NCBI GenBank assembly: GCA_019116455.1
Contig: DXBR01000049.1
Location: 37,426 to 101,425 of the forward strand
DNA from: Anaerobutyricum stercoris
GTDB lineage: Bacteria; Bacillota; Clostridia; Lachnospirales; Lachnospiraceae
Direction of reading: 5' to 3'
DNA: 64,000 bases
Shown here: positions 43,601 to 51,605 of the stretch, in pieces
Position numbering within the stretch: position 1 is the stretch's first letter
Layout of the letters: each line of letters opens with the position of its first letter
Made by a program: the position numbers and the translations under genes
The notes under the pieces: generated by a model
The model's database searches: none
What the model was told of the DNA's origin: nothing
Seen by the model: the letters and a program-made list of their open reading frames with translations, nothing else

Positions 43601-45388
43601 ATGGCGGATAATTATAAGATAACCCAGTATTCAGTCAGTACAATTTTAGGATATGTTGAGAATTCTCAGATTGCCATTCCGGAAATTCAAAGACCATTTG
43701 TCTGGAAGGGGCAGGAGGTCAGAGATTTGATCGACTCCCTGTATGAAGGATATCCCATCGGGTATCTGATTGTATGGCAGAATTCTCAGGTCAGAATCCG
43801 CGGATTTGGTAAAGGCGGAACGAAAAAAATCCTCATAGACGGCCAGCAGAGAGTGACGGCGCTGATGGCGGCTCTTCTGGGCAGGGAAGTACTGGACTCC
43901 CAGTACAGATCTCACCGGATCAAGATCGCATTTTATCCTCTGGCGCAGCCGGGAGAGGAAAAGTTTGCGGTCAGCGACGCCTCCTATGAGGATAAGCCGG
44001 GATGGATTCCGGACATCTCCGTTTTATTCCGGAGAGATTTTTCCTTCCGTAAATTTGAAAAAGAATATAAAGAAAAGAATCCGGATCTGGACACTTCCCT
44101 TCTGGAAGCTGCCATAGACCGGTTAAAAGGAATTGTCAAACATCAGGTTGGCGTCATAGAACTGTCCTTCCTGCTGGACATTGATGTGGTATCGGAAATA
44201 TTTATCCGCATTAATCTGCAGGGCAAGCCGCTCAATCAGGAAGATTTCGCCATGTCAAAGATATCTGTCAACGAGCAGTATGACGGAGATCTTATCAGAA
44301 ACTGCATCGATTATTTCTGTCATCTTATAAAAGAACCATCCTTTATGACGATTCTCAAAGCAAATGAAAAGGAATTTATGGAGACAGAATACGGCAGACT
44401 GCTGGGATGGCTGCAGAAAGGGGAGGAATTGCTTTATGTTCCTTCTTATTCTGATGTGCTGAAGGTCGTACTTATTGCTGGATTCGGAAAGAGCAAGATC
44501 GGCGATCTGGTCAATCTGCTGTCCGGCAAGACGAAAGATAAGACCTTCGCCAGAGGAGAGGTTTCTCAGAAAGTGGCAAAGGAAGCCTTTGAGACGCTGG
44601 GACGGGGAGTCAGAGCTTTCGTCAGCGAAGAGAATTATAAAGGTTTTCTGAAAGCTCTCCGCAGAGCGGGATATACCAGCGAGCGGCTGTTGTATTCTCA
44701 GGCGGTGTTGAATTACTGTTATGCCATGTATCTTCTCATGGATATGGAGGGACTTCCTTCCGATAAGAAAGAAAGTCTTATGGGCCGGTGGATGACCATG
44801 TGCCTGATCACCGGGCATTACCAGAGTACGCCGGATACGGTTGTCATGAAAGATTACAAGGAGATCAGGGAAGCCGGCATGGAAAGCTATCTGCGCCAGA
44901 TTGAAGAGCTTCGTCTCGGCGAAGAATTCTTTGCTTCGGTTCTTCCGGAAAAATTTACTTCCACCACGGCACGGACGGCACCATATCTTGCTTATCTGGC
45001 AGCGCAGACAGCTTCCGGCACTCTTTCCCTTTACAGCGGGGAGAATACGGTGGGCGGACTTTACGCCGCTAAAGCGGAAGCATACCAGATTCTGCCGAAG
45101 GCTTATCTGGAAAAATGTGGTTTCAAGACCAGAGAGACCTATGGACAGGTGGCGAATCTGACATACATTTCCAAAGAAGTGAAAGCAATCGTCAGGAGAA
45201 AGTCTCCGGCCGATTACAGAGAAGAACTGGAAAAACAGCTTTCCGCAGAGGAGATTCAGGCGTCCCTGGCTGCCAACGATATTCCGGAGAATATTTTTGA
45301 CGCGGATGCCGGCAGCGTGCCGGAGATTCTGGCGGAGAGAAGAAGAAAAATGGCCCGGAAGATTCAGAACCATTATTATTCTTTATAG
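43601..45388 (+). CDS. DUF262 domain protein (GmrS-like)
   Basis: 595 residues. The N-terminal DUF262 domain has IPEIQRPFVWKGQEVRDLI, GYPIGYLIVWQ and the ILIDGQQRVTAL motif typical of the nucleotidase-like half of GmrSD/BrxU modification-dependent restriction enzymes. The C-terminal half (about 250-595) is helical, and I see no H-N-H motif of the DUF1524 nuclease normally fused to it. It could be a partial defence protein or a standalone DUF262 with another role. AAAGGAG precedes ATG. It is the last gene before the mobile element. Confidence 0.75.
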   Translation: MADNYKITQYSVSTILGYVENSQIAIPEIQRPFVWKGQEVRDLIDSLYEGYPIGYLIVWQNSQVRIRGFGKGGTKKILIDGQQRVTALMAALLGREVLDSQYRSHRIKIAFYPLAQPGEEKFAVSDASYEDKPGWIPDISVLFRRDFSFRKFEKEYKEKNPDLDTSLLEAAIDRLKGIVKHQVGVIELSFLLDIDVVSEIFIRINLQGKPLNQEDFAMSKISVNEQYDGDLIRNCIDYFCHLIKEPSFMTILKANEKEFMETEYGRLLGWLQKGEELLYVPSYSDVLKVVLIAGFGKSKIGDLVNLLSGKTKDKTFARGEVSQKVAKEAFETLGRGVRAFVSEENYKGFLKALRRAGYTSERLLYSQAVLNYCYAMYLLMDMEGLPSDKKESLMGRWMTMCLITGHYQSTPDTVVMKDYKEIREAGMESYLRQIEELRLGEEFFASVLPEKFTSTTARTAPYLAYLAAQTASGTLSLYSGENTVGGLYAAKAEAYQILPKAYLEKCGFKTRETYGQVANLTYISKEVKAIVRRKSPADYREELEKQLSAEEIQASLAANDIPENIFDADAGSVPEILAERRRKMARKIQNHYYSL

Positions 45389-45430
45389 AAACCAACAAAA
45401 CAATAGAATTCAACAAGATGATATATACAG

Positions 45431-45461
45431 ACAGCGGAATCCTGAAAAAGGAGACCGCTGT
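45431..45461 (+). terminator. hairpin after the DUF262 gene
   Basis: ACAGCGG / CCGCTGT with a 17-nt loop; followed by TATATATT rather than a pure T run. Confidence 0.4.
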
Positions 45462-45493
45462 TATATATTATAGGAGATTCCTATAATATATAA
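45461..45493. repeat. perfect inverted repeat, 15-bp arms
   Basis: TTATATATTATAGGA and its exact complement separated by GAT. AT-rich arms, no U-tract. It forms the left edge of the structured block before the mobile element. Confidence 0.85.
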
Positions 45494-45595
45494 CGCCCTC
45501 CGGGCGGGATGCGCACTCGCGCGAAATAGAACTTTGTCGCTAAAGCGACCGCGCTCGGCGCGAGAGTTCTGACAAGCAGAACTCTTTATTCCGGG
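45494..45595. repeat. GC-rich multi-hairpin block
   Basis: Several short hairpins in a row: CGCCC/GGGCG, GCGC/GCGC, and a three-way junction in which AGAACT (45528-45533) pairs with AGTTCT (45565-45570) around GTCGC-taaa-GCGAC and CGCGC-tcg-GCGCG. GTTCTG can also pair with CAGAAC just downstream. It resembles a REP- or MITE-like intergenic element. The rest of the interval 45596-45746 holds a TATAAT (45643) and the next hairpin. Confidence 0.6.
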
Positions 45596-45649
45596 AATGC
45601 TCCGGCGGTGTACAAATTTTCTGCAATAATTTACGTACATTGTATAATT

Positions 45650-45697
45650 AAATGCAACAAGAGATATTTAAAAACTCTTGTTGCATTTATTTTTTTA
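45650..45697 (+). terminator. terminator-like hairpin at the element edge
   Basis: Perfect 14-bp arms AAATGCAACAAGAG / CTCTTGTTGCATTT, an 11-nt loop and A followed by seven T. It could instead be a structured edge of the mobile element. Confidence 0.75.
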
Positions 45698-45746
45698 CCT
45701 GAATATCCGCTATTTAAGCGGTTATCGAGAGATTGGAGGGATGCAG

Positions 45747-45950
45747 TTGGAGAGACGGAAATACAAAAGATTATCGTATGAAGACCGTTTAAGAGCTGAA
45801 AAAATGTACAAAACGGGCATGAGTATCGCACAGGTGGCCGAACAATTAGGCGTTACACGCTCAACGATATATCGGGACTACAAAAGGGGGGTGGACAACA
45901 GAACCCATACTTACAGCGCAGAACTCGCCCAGCAAAATCTATTTAGGTGA
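45747..45950 (+). CDS. small helix-turn-helix protein
   Basis: 67 residues. YEDRLRAEKMYKTGMSIAQV and LGVTRSTIYRDYKRG form a transposase/resolvase-type HTH. GGAGGG ends right against an ATG at 45741, which is too close, so the TTG at 45747 (spacing six) is preferred. It overlaps the next gene. Probably a regulator of the element. Confidence 0.55.
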   Translation: MERRKYKRLSYEDRLRAEKMYKTGMSIAQVAEQLGVTRSTIYRDYKRGVDNRTHTYSAELAQQNLFR

Positions 45951-45955
45951 TGCTT

Positions 45956-46564
45956 ATGTATGAGCTGGAAATCAGCGATATTAAAAAAATCCTGATGGAC
46001 TATGACACTATCAAAGAGCAGACGAAACAGCAGATTATCGACCTTTATAATGATTTGTTTGATACTGATACATTAATCCGTGTCATATCGACAAAAAGCA
46101 TACAGATAGATAGGATGCCAAAGCCACCCGGGAGCAGTAAAAAAGATTTATCTGACATTGTCCTTCGGCATGAAAAACAGCTAAAGAAATGGTATAGGGA
46201 AATTTCTTATGAGATTGACCTGCTCCTTGCGAAAGAAGAAATGCTCCGGCGTGTGTGGCTGTGTTATCGGATATTGCCGGATAATGAATATCAGGTTATC
46301 ACGAAGGTGTACATCAATAAGCAGATGTGCAAACAGGTAGAGCTGGAATCGGGGAAGACAAAAACAACATTTTTTCGGACGATAAACCGGGGATTAACCG
46401 ATATCAAACGGATGTATGACAGTGACCTCTCCAATGATTTTCTCTTAAAACAGTTTTTATCAAAGCAGAAAAAGAAAAAGACAGCCCCTAAAAAGCAGGA
46501 AAGCTATGAACAGTTATCCTTCGGGCTGGATGACAGTGCCAATTGCGGCGATAAAACGCCGTAA
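45956..46564 (+). CDS. ArpU/RinA-like sigma-region-4-type protein
   Basis: 202 residues. The C-terminal half (LPDNEYQVITKVYINKQM, then KTKTTFFRTINRGLTDIKR) reads like a sigma-70 region 4 HTH as in ArpU/RinA phage regulators, behind a helical N-terminal region. The start at 45956 follows AGGTGA. It may regulate the parAB genes just downstream. The family assignment is tentative. Confidence 0.45.
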   Translation: MYELEISDIKKILMDYDTIKEQTKQQIIDLYNDLFDTDTLIRVISTKSIQIDRMPKPPGSSKKDLSDIVLRHEKQLKKWYREISYEIDLLLAKEEMLRRVWLCYRILPDNEYQVITKVYINKQMCKQVELESGKTKTTFFRTINRGLTDIKRMYDSDLSNDFLLKQFLSKQKKKKTAPKKQESYEQLSFGLDDSANCGDKTP

Positions 46565-46588
46565 AATATAAAACAAAGGAGATGCAAC

Positions 46589-47308
46589 ATGAAAGTATAC
46601 GCAATCGGAAACCTCAAGGGTGGCGTTGGAAAAACCACCACAACTGTGAACCTGGCATATAGCTTTGCCAGATTGGGAAAAAAGGTCTTAGTCATTGACC
46701 TTGACCCGCAGAAAAACTGTACCCCGTTTTTTACCAAAGCCAGTGAGTATGACCATACGGTCAGGGATGTGCTGGATGAACCGGACAGTATCTGTGACGC
46801 AATCTATGAGACAAGGTATCTGTTGATTGATATTATCAAAGGCTCTGCAAAGTCAATGAAAGAGGAAGCGACAGACCGGTTAAAGATTGCTCTGGATATC
46901 ATAAAAGAAGATTATGATATCTGCCTGATTGATACCCGGCCAGTCTTTGACAGCCTGACGAAAAACGCCCTGTATGCGGCGGACGTCCTGCTCACACCGG
47001 TAAAATTTGATAACTTCTGCCGGGATAATCTGTCCATGGTAGAGGATGCCTACCATGAAATTATGGATGAAAATATAAAACTGGAATGGAAGGTATTTGC
47101 CAACATGACTGCCAATGCAAAGGCACAGAGAGTATCCTCAATGGATTTGCTGGCGAAACATGATTATCCGTTTATGGATAGCTGTATCAGCCGCACAGCC
47201 GTCGTAGATAACGCATTGTCGCTCTATAAACCAGTGGCAAAGCACCGTTCCGGCAGTATGGTAGCAGAAGATTTTATAGACTTAGCAAAAGAGCTTTTGG
47301 AAGGATAA
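46589..47308 (+). CDS. parA: ParA family partition ATPase
   Basis: 239 residues, deviant Walker A NLKGGVGKTTTTVNLA, Walker A' VIDLDPQKN and CLIDTRP. Soj/ParA-type ATPase that moves ParB-bound DNA, here supporting maintenance of the element while it is circular. AAAGGAG precedes ATG. parB follows after 12 bp. Confidence 0.93.
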   Translation: MKVYAIGNLKGGVGKTTTTVNLAYSFARLGKKVLVIDLDPQKNCTPFFTKASEYDHTVRDVLDEPDSICDAIYETRYLLIDIIKGSAKSMKEEATDRLKIALDIIKEDYDICLIDTRPVFDSLTKNALYAADVLLTPVKFDNFCRDNLSMVEDAYHEIMDENIKLEWKVFANMTANAKAQRVSSMDLLAKHDYPFMDSCISRTAVVDNALSLYKPVAKHRSGSMVAEDFIDLAKELLEG

Positions 47309-47320
47309 GGGGGAAAGGTT

Positions 47321-48673
47321 ATGGCAAAACTGACAAATGTTTTTGGTAAAGATAACAAAGAGGAAATCAAGAAGAGGGACACACATCCAAAACGTATCAC
47401 GAAATGGATACATTACAGCAAATTAAAGAGCAACCCGCACCAGTATTGTGACGCTACACCGGAAGAAATAGAAGCATTGGCAGACATGATAGAAGCGGAC
47501 GGGGAAGTCCTTCAGGACTTGCTTATCCGCAAAGTAGATGCTGATGAATATGAAATCATCGGCGGCCACAAACGGCGGGAAGCCTGTAAGTTCCTTGTAG
47601 AAAGGCGGAACCGCCCGGAGTTCGCTATGCTCCCGTGTATCGTCAAAGATATAAGCGATGTACGGGCACGGTTTCAGGTATACTCCAGCAATACCCATCA
47701 TGAAAAGACACCATATGAGATCATGCATGAGCTGGAAGAGATGGAGTACCTGCTGACAAATTACCCGGAAGAATTTCCAGACCTGCAGACCGGACGTATG
47801 GTAGAACGTCTCGCAAAGCAGATGAACATGAAACGGGCGACCGTAGGAGAATATCAGTCTATCGCCAAAAATCTGACTGATGAAGCCATGGAAGAATTTA
47901 AACAGGGGCGGCTGGATAAGTCGGCGGCAGTCACCATTTCCCGGATGCCGGAAGATGCACAGAGGGAAGTCATCGAAAAGGGATTGACCAAAGATGTGGA
48001 CATTAAAAAATTCAAAGAGGAAAATCTTGAGCCTGACGCTGTGCTTATCCGTGTATCATATCATATCTTAGACATTAGTGATTATGATAATGCCAATATT
48101 GACCGTAAAGATTTAGCAAAATACCTAAAAGAAAATTTCGGACAGACATTTTATGGGACTGTACAGGGGCAGGTTGCCATCCAGTGTAATAAAAAGCACA
48201 TCACGATATCCGGGAAAAAGGTCACATGGGAACGGTTTGTACAGCTTATCAATAAACATTGCCCGAAAATGACAAGCCAGGAACCAGAACCAAAAGAGGG
48301 AGTGCCAGAGCCGATACCAACAACGGAACGCTGGGAACAAAAAAAGGAATCCTTCAAAGGAGCGTCGGAAAATACTGAAAATGCCGCAAAAGAACTAGAA
48401 CGGTCAGAAGAGATACCGGCACAATCGGAAATAAAATCCGAACCATCGGAACCAACAGCAACGATTATCGAGATGCCAAAAGAGCCGGAAACGGAAAAGA
48501 AACCGGTTCCATGGCAGGTCAGCCGCAAAAAATATATGGAAACATTGACAGAAAAAGAAATGGCACAATATTTATCAAATAATTTATCCGGTGTCACCTT
48601 AAAGACACCGCAGGAATTAGAAAAATGGCTGTTAGAAAAGGTAGACGGAGAAGGGCAGGCCATCGCAATCTAA
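47321..48673 (+). CDS. parB: ParB-like partition protein
   Basis: 450 residues. The N-terminal ParB/Srx CTPase domain (residues about 25-130) has IEADGEVLQDLLIRKV and EIIGGHKRREACKFL, in place of the classical GxRR motif. A central HTH region follows (LAKQMNMKRATVGEYQSI). The C-terminal 150 residues are low-complexity, rich in Glu, Pro and Ser, then end in a small folded part. The centromere site it binds is unknown; no canonical parS (TGTTTCACGTGAAACA) was seen in the element. Confidence 0.9.
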   Translation: MAKLTNVFGKDNKEEIKKRDTHPKRITKWIHYSKLKSNPHQYCDATPEEIEALADMIEADGEVLQDLLIRKVDADEYEIIGGHKRREACKFLVERRNRPEFAMLPCIVKDISDVRARFQVYSSNTHHEKTPYEIMHELEEMEYLLTNYPEEFPDLQTGRMVERLAKQMNMKRATVGEYQSIAKNLTDEAMEEFKQGRLDKSAAVTISRMPEDAQREVIEKGLTKDVDIKKFKEENLEPDAVLIRVSYHILDISDYDNANIDRKDLAKYLKENFGQTFYGTVQGQVAIQCNKKHITISGKKVTWERFVQLINKHCPKMTSQEPEPKEGVPEPIPTTERWEQKKESFKGASENTENAAKELERSEEIPAQSEIKSEPSEPTATIIEMPKEPETEKKPVPWQVSRKKYMETLTEKEMAQYLSNNLSGVTLKTPQELEKWLLEKVDGEGQAIAI

Positions 48674-48684
48674 ATACTGCAAAC

Positions 48685-48704
48685 GGGGCTGGGAGACCAG
48701 CCCC
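48685..48704 (+). terminator. hairpin after parB
   Basis: GGGGCTGG-GAGA-CCAGCCCC, a perfect 8-bp stem with a GNRA-type loop, 12 bp after the parB stop. There is no U-tract. Confidence 0.5.
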
Positions 48705-48919
48705 TGCAGAAAAAATCCCGGTATATTTTGCAGGAAAAGTATGCTCGGAAAAAAGGAGTATGGTAAAAGTATATTTATGGGGATGATTACAACGCTCATC
48801 CGGCAAAAATGTCCCCTGAATTATATTTTATCCGTATATTTCCGGCCATCCAATGCCTGCGCCGGAACCCTGTCCCTATATCATGCCATTGTGTCCTCCC
48901 CTGCGGGGACACAAAAAAG

Positions 48920-49052
48920 CTTTTCCCCTCTTGTCTGCTTGATATATGGCTGTCTGTCCCCTGTCAAGGACGGTAGCCGCGGAAGCGGTGCCGCAGGCAT
49001 CCTTTACCGGGGATAGACAGCCATATACCCCTTGGGGCAAGAGGGAGAAAAG
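48920..49052. repeat. long imperfect inverted repeat, arms of about 50 nt
   Basis: The left arm 48920-48970 pairs with 49000-49052. The outer part CTTTTCCCCTCTTG pairs with CAAGAGGGAGAAAAG (one bulge), the middle TATATGGCTGTCT pairs perfectly with 49015-49027, and the inner TCCCC...AAGGA pairs with TCCTT...GGGGA at 12 of 14. The loop holds CCGC-GGAA-GCGG. Such a structure could be a transfer or single-strand replication origin, or a noncoding RNA. Confidence 0.7.
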
Positions 49053-49096
49053 CGGGAGAGCCAGCCAGGAACAAAAAAGGGAAGGAAGGTGGGAGT

Positions 49097-49342
49097 ATGA
49101 TCGCAATGCTGCGTAACAGCCGACAGATGGAAGATTTCATGCAGGACTTAATGAAGGATATCTATGCTATGCAGGAGCAGGGGATAGACCCATTATACCA
49201 GACGGCATATCTGGCAAAACGTGTCTTTACAGCGCCACCGCTCCGGGAAGGGGAAGAGGCTGCGTTTACTACATCCCAGCTCCGCCGGATCTTTTTCCTG
49301 GCCGGGGAACATACCGTGGTAAAGAGAGGAGACAAGGAATGA
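49097..49342 (+). CDS. small element-encoded protein, unknown
   Basis: 81 residues, soluble, with an amphipathic helix (MEDFMQDLMKDIYAMQEQG) and a basic C-terminus. No family recognised. A GGTGGGAG stretch precedes the ATG, and its stop overlaps the next start (ATGA), so it is translated with the membrane protein downstream. Confidence 0.55.
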   Translation: MIAMLRNSRQMEDFMQDLMKDIYAMQEQGIDPLYQTAYLAKRVFTAPPLREGEEAAFTTSQLRRIFFLAGEHTVVKRGDKE

Positions 49343-49581
49343 AAATGAAAAGATTGCCAAAGAAGACAAGAAACAAGATAAAGGTATTTGTGCTGTTCCT
49401 TTTTCTGTCAATATGTCTGAAGCAGGCGGGGACGCCAGAGCTGTCCCTGACCCTGAAAAGTTTCCTCCACGTTATCCTTATCCTTGCCTGGCTGTTTGCC
49501 GGTCTTTATCTCCTGGGATTTATCGGACAGGGGAAAAAGACCGGGGAAAGCCGGCAGGAAGGGAAAGATGACTTGTACTGA
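49339..49581 (+). CDS. small two-helix membrane protein, unknown
   Basis: 80 residues. A basic N-terminus, two membrane helices (about 14-30 and 42-62) and a polar tail. The stop codon TGA lies inside the first 17-bp palindrome copy (GTACTGA...). No family recognised. Confidence 0.55.
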   Translation: MKMKRLPKKTRNKIKVFVLFLFLSICLKQAGTPELSLTLKSFLHVILILAWLFAGLYLLGFIGQGKKTGESRQEGKDDLY

Positions 49582-49591
49582 AATTCAGTAC
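49575..49591. repeat. 17-bp palindrome copy 1
   Basis: GTACTGAAATTCAGTAC; holds the stop codon of the preceding gene. Confidence 0.95.
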
Positions 49592-49611
49592 GCCAAAAAG
49601 GAGAAGAAAAG

Positions 49612-49872
49612 ATGCATATCATCATCAAAGGTGTAGAGACCATTGAGGAATATAAACAGTGTTATGCCCTGATGCATGGAATGGCAGATGAGTTCCGGAA
49701 AAAACATAACGGTTATCTGGATAGCTGGATACATGGGGAGATCCACGATGTCTGGATGGATAAAGATGGGAACCTGTACCTTTCCTATGAAGATGGGTTT
49801 TCCGGTATGTTTGCAAAGAGAAAGAAAAGAGTTGAAAAAGGGTGGAGAAGGAGCGCGTACCTGTTGTTGTGA
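49612..49872 (+). CDS. small element-encoded protein, unknown
   Basis: 86 residues. DSWIHGEIHDVWMDKDGNLYLSYEDG suggests a small beta-rich domain (quoted here as DSWIHGEIHD and WMDKDGNLYLSYEDG). AAAGGAG precedes the ATG, 20 bp after palindrome copy 1. No family recognised. Confidence 0.55.
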   Translation: MHIIIKGVETIEEYKQCYALMHGMADEFRKKHNGYLDSWIHGEIHDVWMDKDGNLYLSYEDGFSGMFAKRKKRVEKGWRRSAYLLL

Positions 49873-49973
49873 TGCAAGATACAGCAAAACAGTGGGTATC
49901 TTCCTGTGGAATAATGGTTCCAGCGTTCGGAGAAGCCCCTGTATGAGACAAAAGAACAGTATCTTTCAATAGC

Positions 49974-49990
49974 GTACTGAATTTCAGTAC
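49974..49990. repeat. 17-bp palindrome copy 2
   Basis: GTACTGAATTTCAGTAC, between two genes and directly before a run of hairpins. Confidence 0.95.
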
Positions 49991-49993
49991 AAC

Positions 49994-50118
49994 GCCCGCC
50001 TGCGGACAGGATATCCTGGGCCGTGGTCTGCAAAAGCACAGGCGGGCCTGTACACAGGGAACTGTGTACAACGTATACTTTCATATCAGGCGGGACGTCC
50101 CTTTCCAGGATGTTCCCG
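49994..50118 (+). other. hairpin-rich leader before the 50139 gene
   Basis: Three stems: GCCCGCCTG (49994-50002) with CAGGCGGGC (50039-50047); TGTACACAG-GGAA-CTGTGTACA (50049-50070), perfect with a GNRA loop; and CGGGACGTCC with GGATGTTCCCG at about 50091-50118, imperfect. It lies just upstream of the ribosome site of the next gene. Confidence 0.6.
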
Positions 50119-50138
50119 TCACTAAAAAGGAGAAATAC

Positions 50139-50825
50139 ATGGAAAACAAATATACCTATCATTTTGAATTAAGCCAGGAACTACCTGGAGATATTCCATT
50201 GAAGCCGGTAGAAAAACTTACGTCAGAAAAACCGTGGTATGGACATTCATACGGTGACCGGGTGGGACGGATCTATCTGGATGGCCGCAAAGAATCTTTT
50301 TTCGTTAAAGACCAGGAGCAGGGAGGTACCAAACTTTTTGACCAGATGCTCGCAAAAAATGTGACGTATCCACATGTACATAGTATGTACGACAGAAAAA
50401 CCGGAGAGACCTATGATTGTGAAGATCATTATATCCTACGGGATGTTGCCGGCCATTCCTCCCTGCAGCCTACACTCACAGACGATGCGCTGGATACCTG
50501 CATGAATGTAGGATTTACTTATCACTATGAGATCTTATTGGTCCTTGACATGGAATGGAAACGCTATATATCCCAGACGGTCCAGACACACGGGCCATTT
50601 ACCTATGGGCTTTACGATATCATAACGTCCCTTGGAGATATCATAGAAGAGTGGGCGGAAGCAGAGGAGAACGGATTCCGGAAAGATGAGGACGGAATCC
50701 ATGCCCTTTTCTACAACCTGATAGGCGAAGAGATAGAAGAAAGTTTTCCTGCTACAGAGACCCTTTTACTGTATCTTAATTCTGTCCGGATATATGGAAT
50801 GGAAAGGATGATAGATGAAAAATGA
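50139..50825 (+). CDS. element-encoded protein, unknown
   Basis: 228 residues, acidic, no signal peptide or helix. It may carry a mixed alpha/beta fold; phrases such as GRIYLDGRKESFFVKDQEQGG and YDIITSLGDIIEEW are visible (first quoted only to show a loop). No family recognised. AAGGAG precedes ATG at 50139. Its stop overlaps the sortase start (ATGA), so the two are translated together, which hints at a role near surface assembly but proves nothing. Confidence 0.5.
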   Translation: MENKYTYHFELSQELPGDIPLKPVEKLTSEKPWYGHSYGDRVGRIYLDGRKESFFVKDQEQGGTKLFDQMLAKNVTYPHVHSMYDRKTGETYDCEDHYILRDVAGHSSLQPTLTDDALDTCMNVGFTYHYEILLVLDMEWKRYISQTVQTHGPFTYGLYDIITSLGDIIEEWAEAEENGFRKDEDGIHALFYNLIGEEIEESFPATETLLLYLNSVRIYGMERMIDEK

Positions 50826-51577
50826 ACATATTAAAACGGTTTCTGTTTTATCTGATGCTCATGGGATTGTTCGCAGCAGCCATGGCGTTTGGGACGTTAG
50901 CATTGCGTGATGCATTGCCTTTCATCAAAAGTGACTGGGAAGTACATAAGCTCCGGGAAGCAGTCAAAGGGACAGCAGAAGAGAACACTCTGGATGATGG
51001 CGTGACGATGCCGGATATCAAATGGGAAAAGCTGCAGGAAGAAAACCCGGATATCGTAGCGTGGATCACAGTGCCTGGAACAAAGATTGATTATCCTGTC
51101 CTGCAATGTTCAACATGGAATGAATATTTACACAAGGATCATGAGGGAAACTACAGTTATCCCGGCTCGATCTTTATACAGCCCGGCGCCAGTTTTTCTG
51201 ACCAGCACATCGTCATCTATGGCCACAACATGGCCAGCCGGTCCATGTTCGGCAGCCTGCATGATTACGAGGACGAAGATTTTGGGAGGGAACATCCGGA
51301 TGTCTACATCTATGAACCGGGACGGACGATACATGCAAAGATCTACAGCACCTATGATTGTAAGGACGCCAGTGAGACCTATATCACGGATTTTCAGACG
51401 CCGGAAGCCTGGCAGGACTGGCTTAACATGACTATCGAAGAAAATTATTACGATGTAGGGACTGCTATCCCTTCTGCAGGGGACCGGGTCATCACCCTGT
51501 CTACCTGTTCTACAGGGCGGAGTGCAGATTCCCGGTATGTCGTACAAAGTAAGATAAAAAATATCAAAATGTACTGA
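50822..51577 (+). CDS. srtB: class B sortase
   Basis: 251 residues. An N-terminal signal anchor (about 6-28), then a sortase domain with YGHNMASRSMF (catalytic His), ITLSTCSTG (catalytic Cys) and DSRYVVQSK (catalytic Arg). It joins sorting-signal proteins to peptidoglycan or to each other. Likely substrate is the large surface protein further along the element, whose C-terminus is outside the window. The stop lies inside palindrome copy 3. Confidence 0.93.
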   Translation: MNILKRFLFYLMLMGLFAAAMAFGTLALRDALPFIKSDWEVHKLREAVKGTAEENTLDDGVTMPDIKWEKLQEENPDIVAWITVPGTKIDYPVLQCSTWNEYLHKDHEGNYSYPGSIFIQPGASFSDQHIVIYGHNMASRSMFGSLHDYEDEDFGREHPDVYIYEPGRTIHAKIYSTYDCKDASETYITDFQTPEAWQDWLNMTIEENYYDVGTAIPSAGDRVITLSTCSTGRSADSRYVVQSKIKNIKMY

Positions 51578-51587
51578 ATCCCAGTAC
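51571..51587. repeat. 17-bp palindrome copy 3, degenerate
   Basis: GTACTGAATCCCAGTAC; the outer six bases of each arm are intact and the inner pairs are lost. Holds the sortase stop. Confidence 0.8.
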
Positions 51588-51605
51588 GAAGGAGGAGGAA
51601 ATGTT

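Larger units (their letters stand above)
48674..49096. other. structured noncoding region after parB
   Basis: 423 bp without a credible gene. It holds the hairpin at 48685, a GTGTCC...GGACAC hairpin at 48891-48912, and the long inverted repeat at 48920-49052. Short open frames here overlap the arms and look accidental. Confidence 0.6.

Noticed and set aside
44255..45373. 372-residue minus-strand frame opposite the DUF262 gene
   Set aside because: No recognisable domain, composition of an antisense frame, and no ribosome site.
45528..45570. tRNA-like cloverleaf
   Set aside because: Only 43 nt with three short stems, no T-loop or acceptor of tRNA size.
48741..49016. 91-residue plus-strand frame after parB
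   Set aside because: Runs through the arms of the long hairpin; its residues only translate the inverted repeat.
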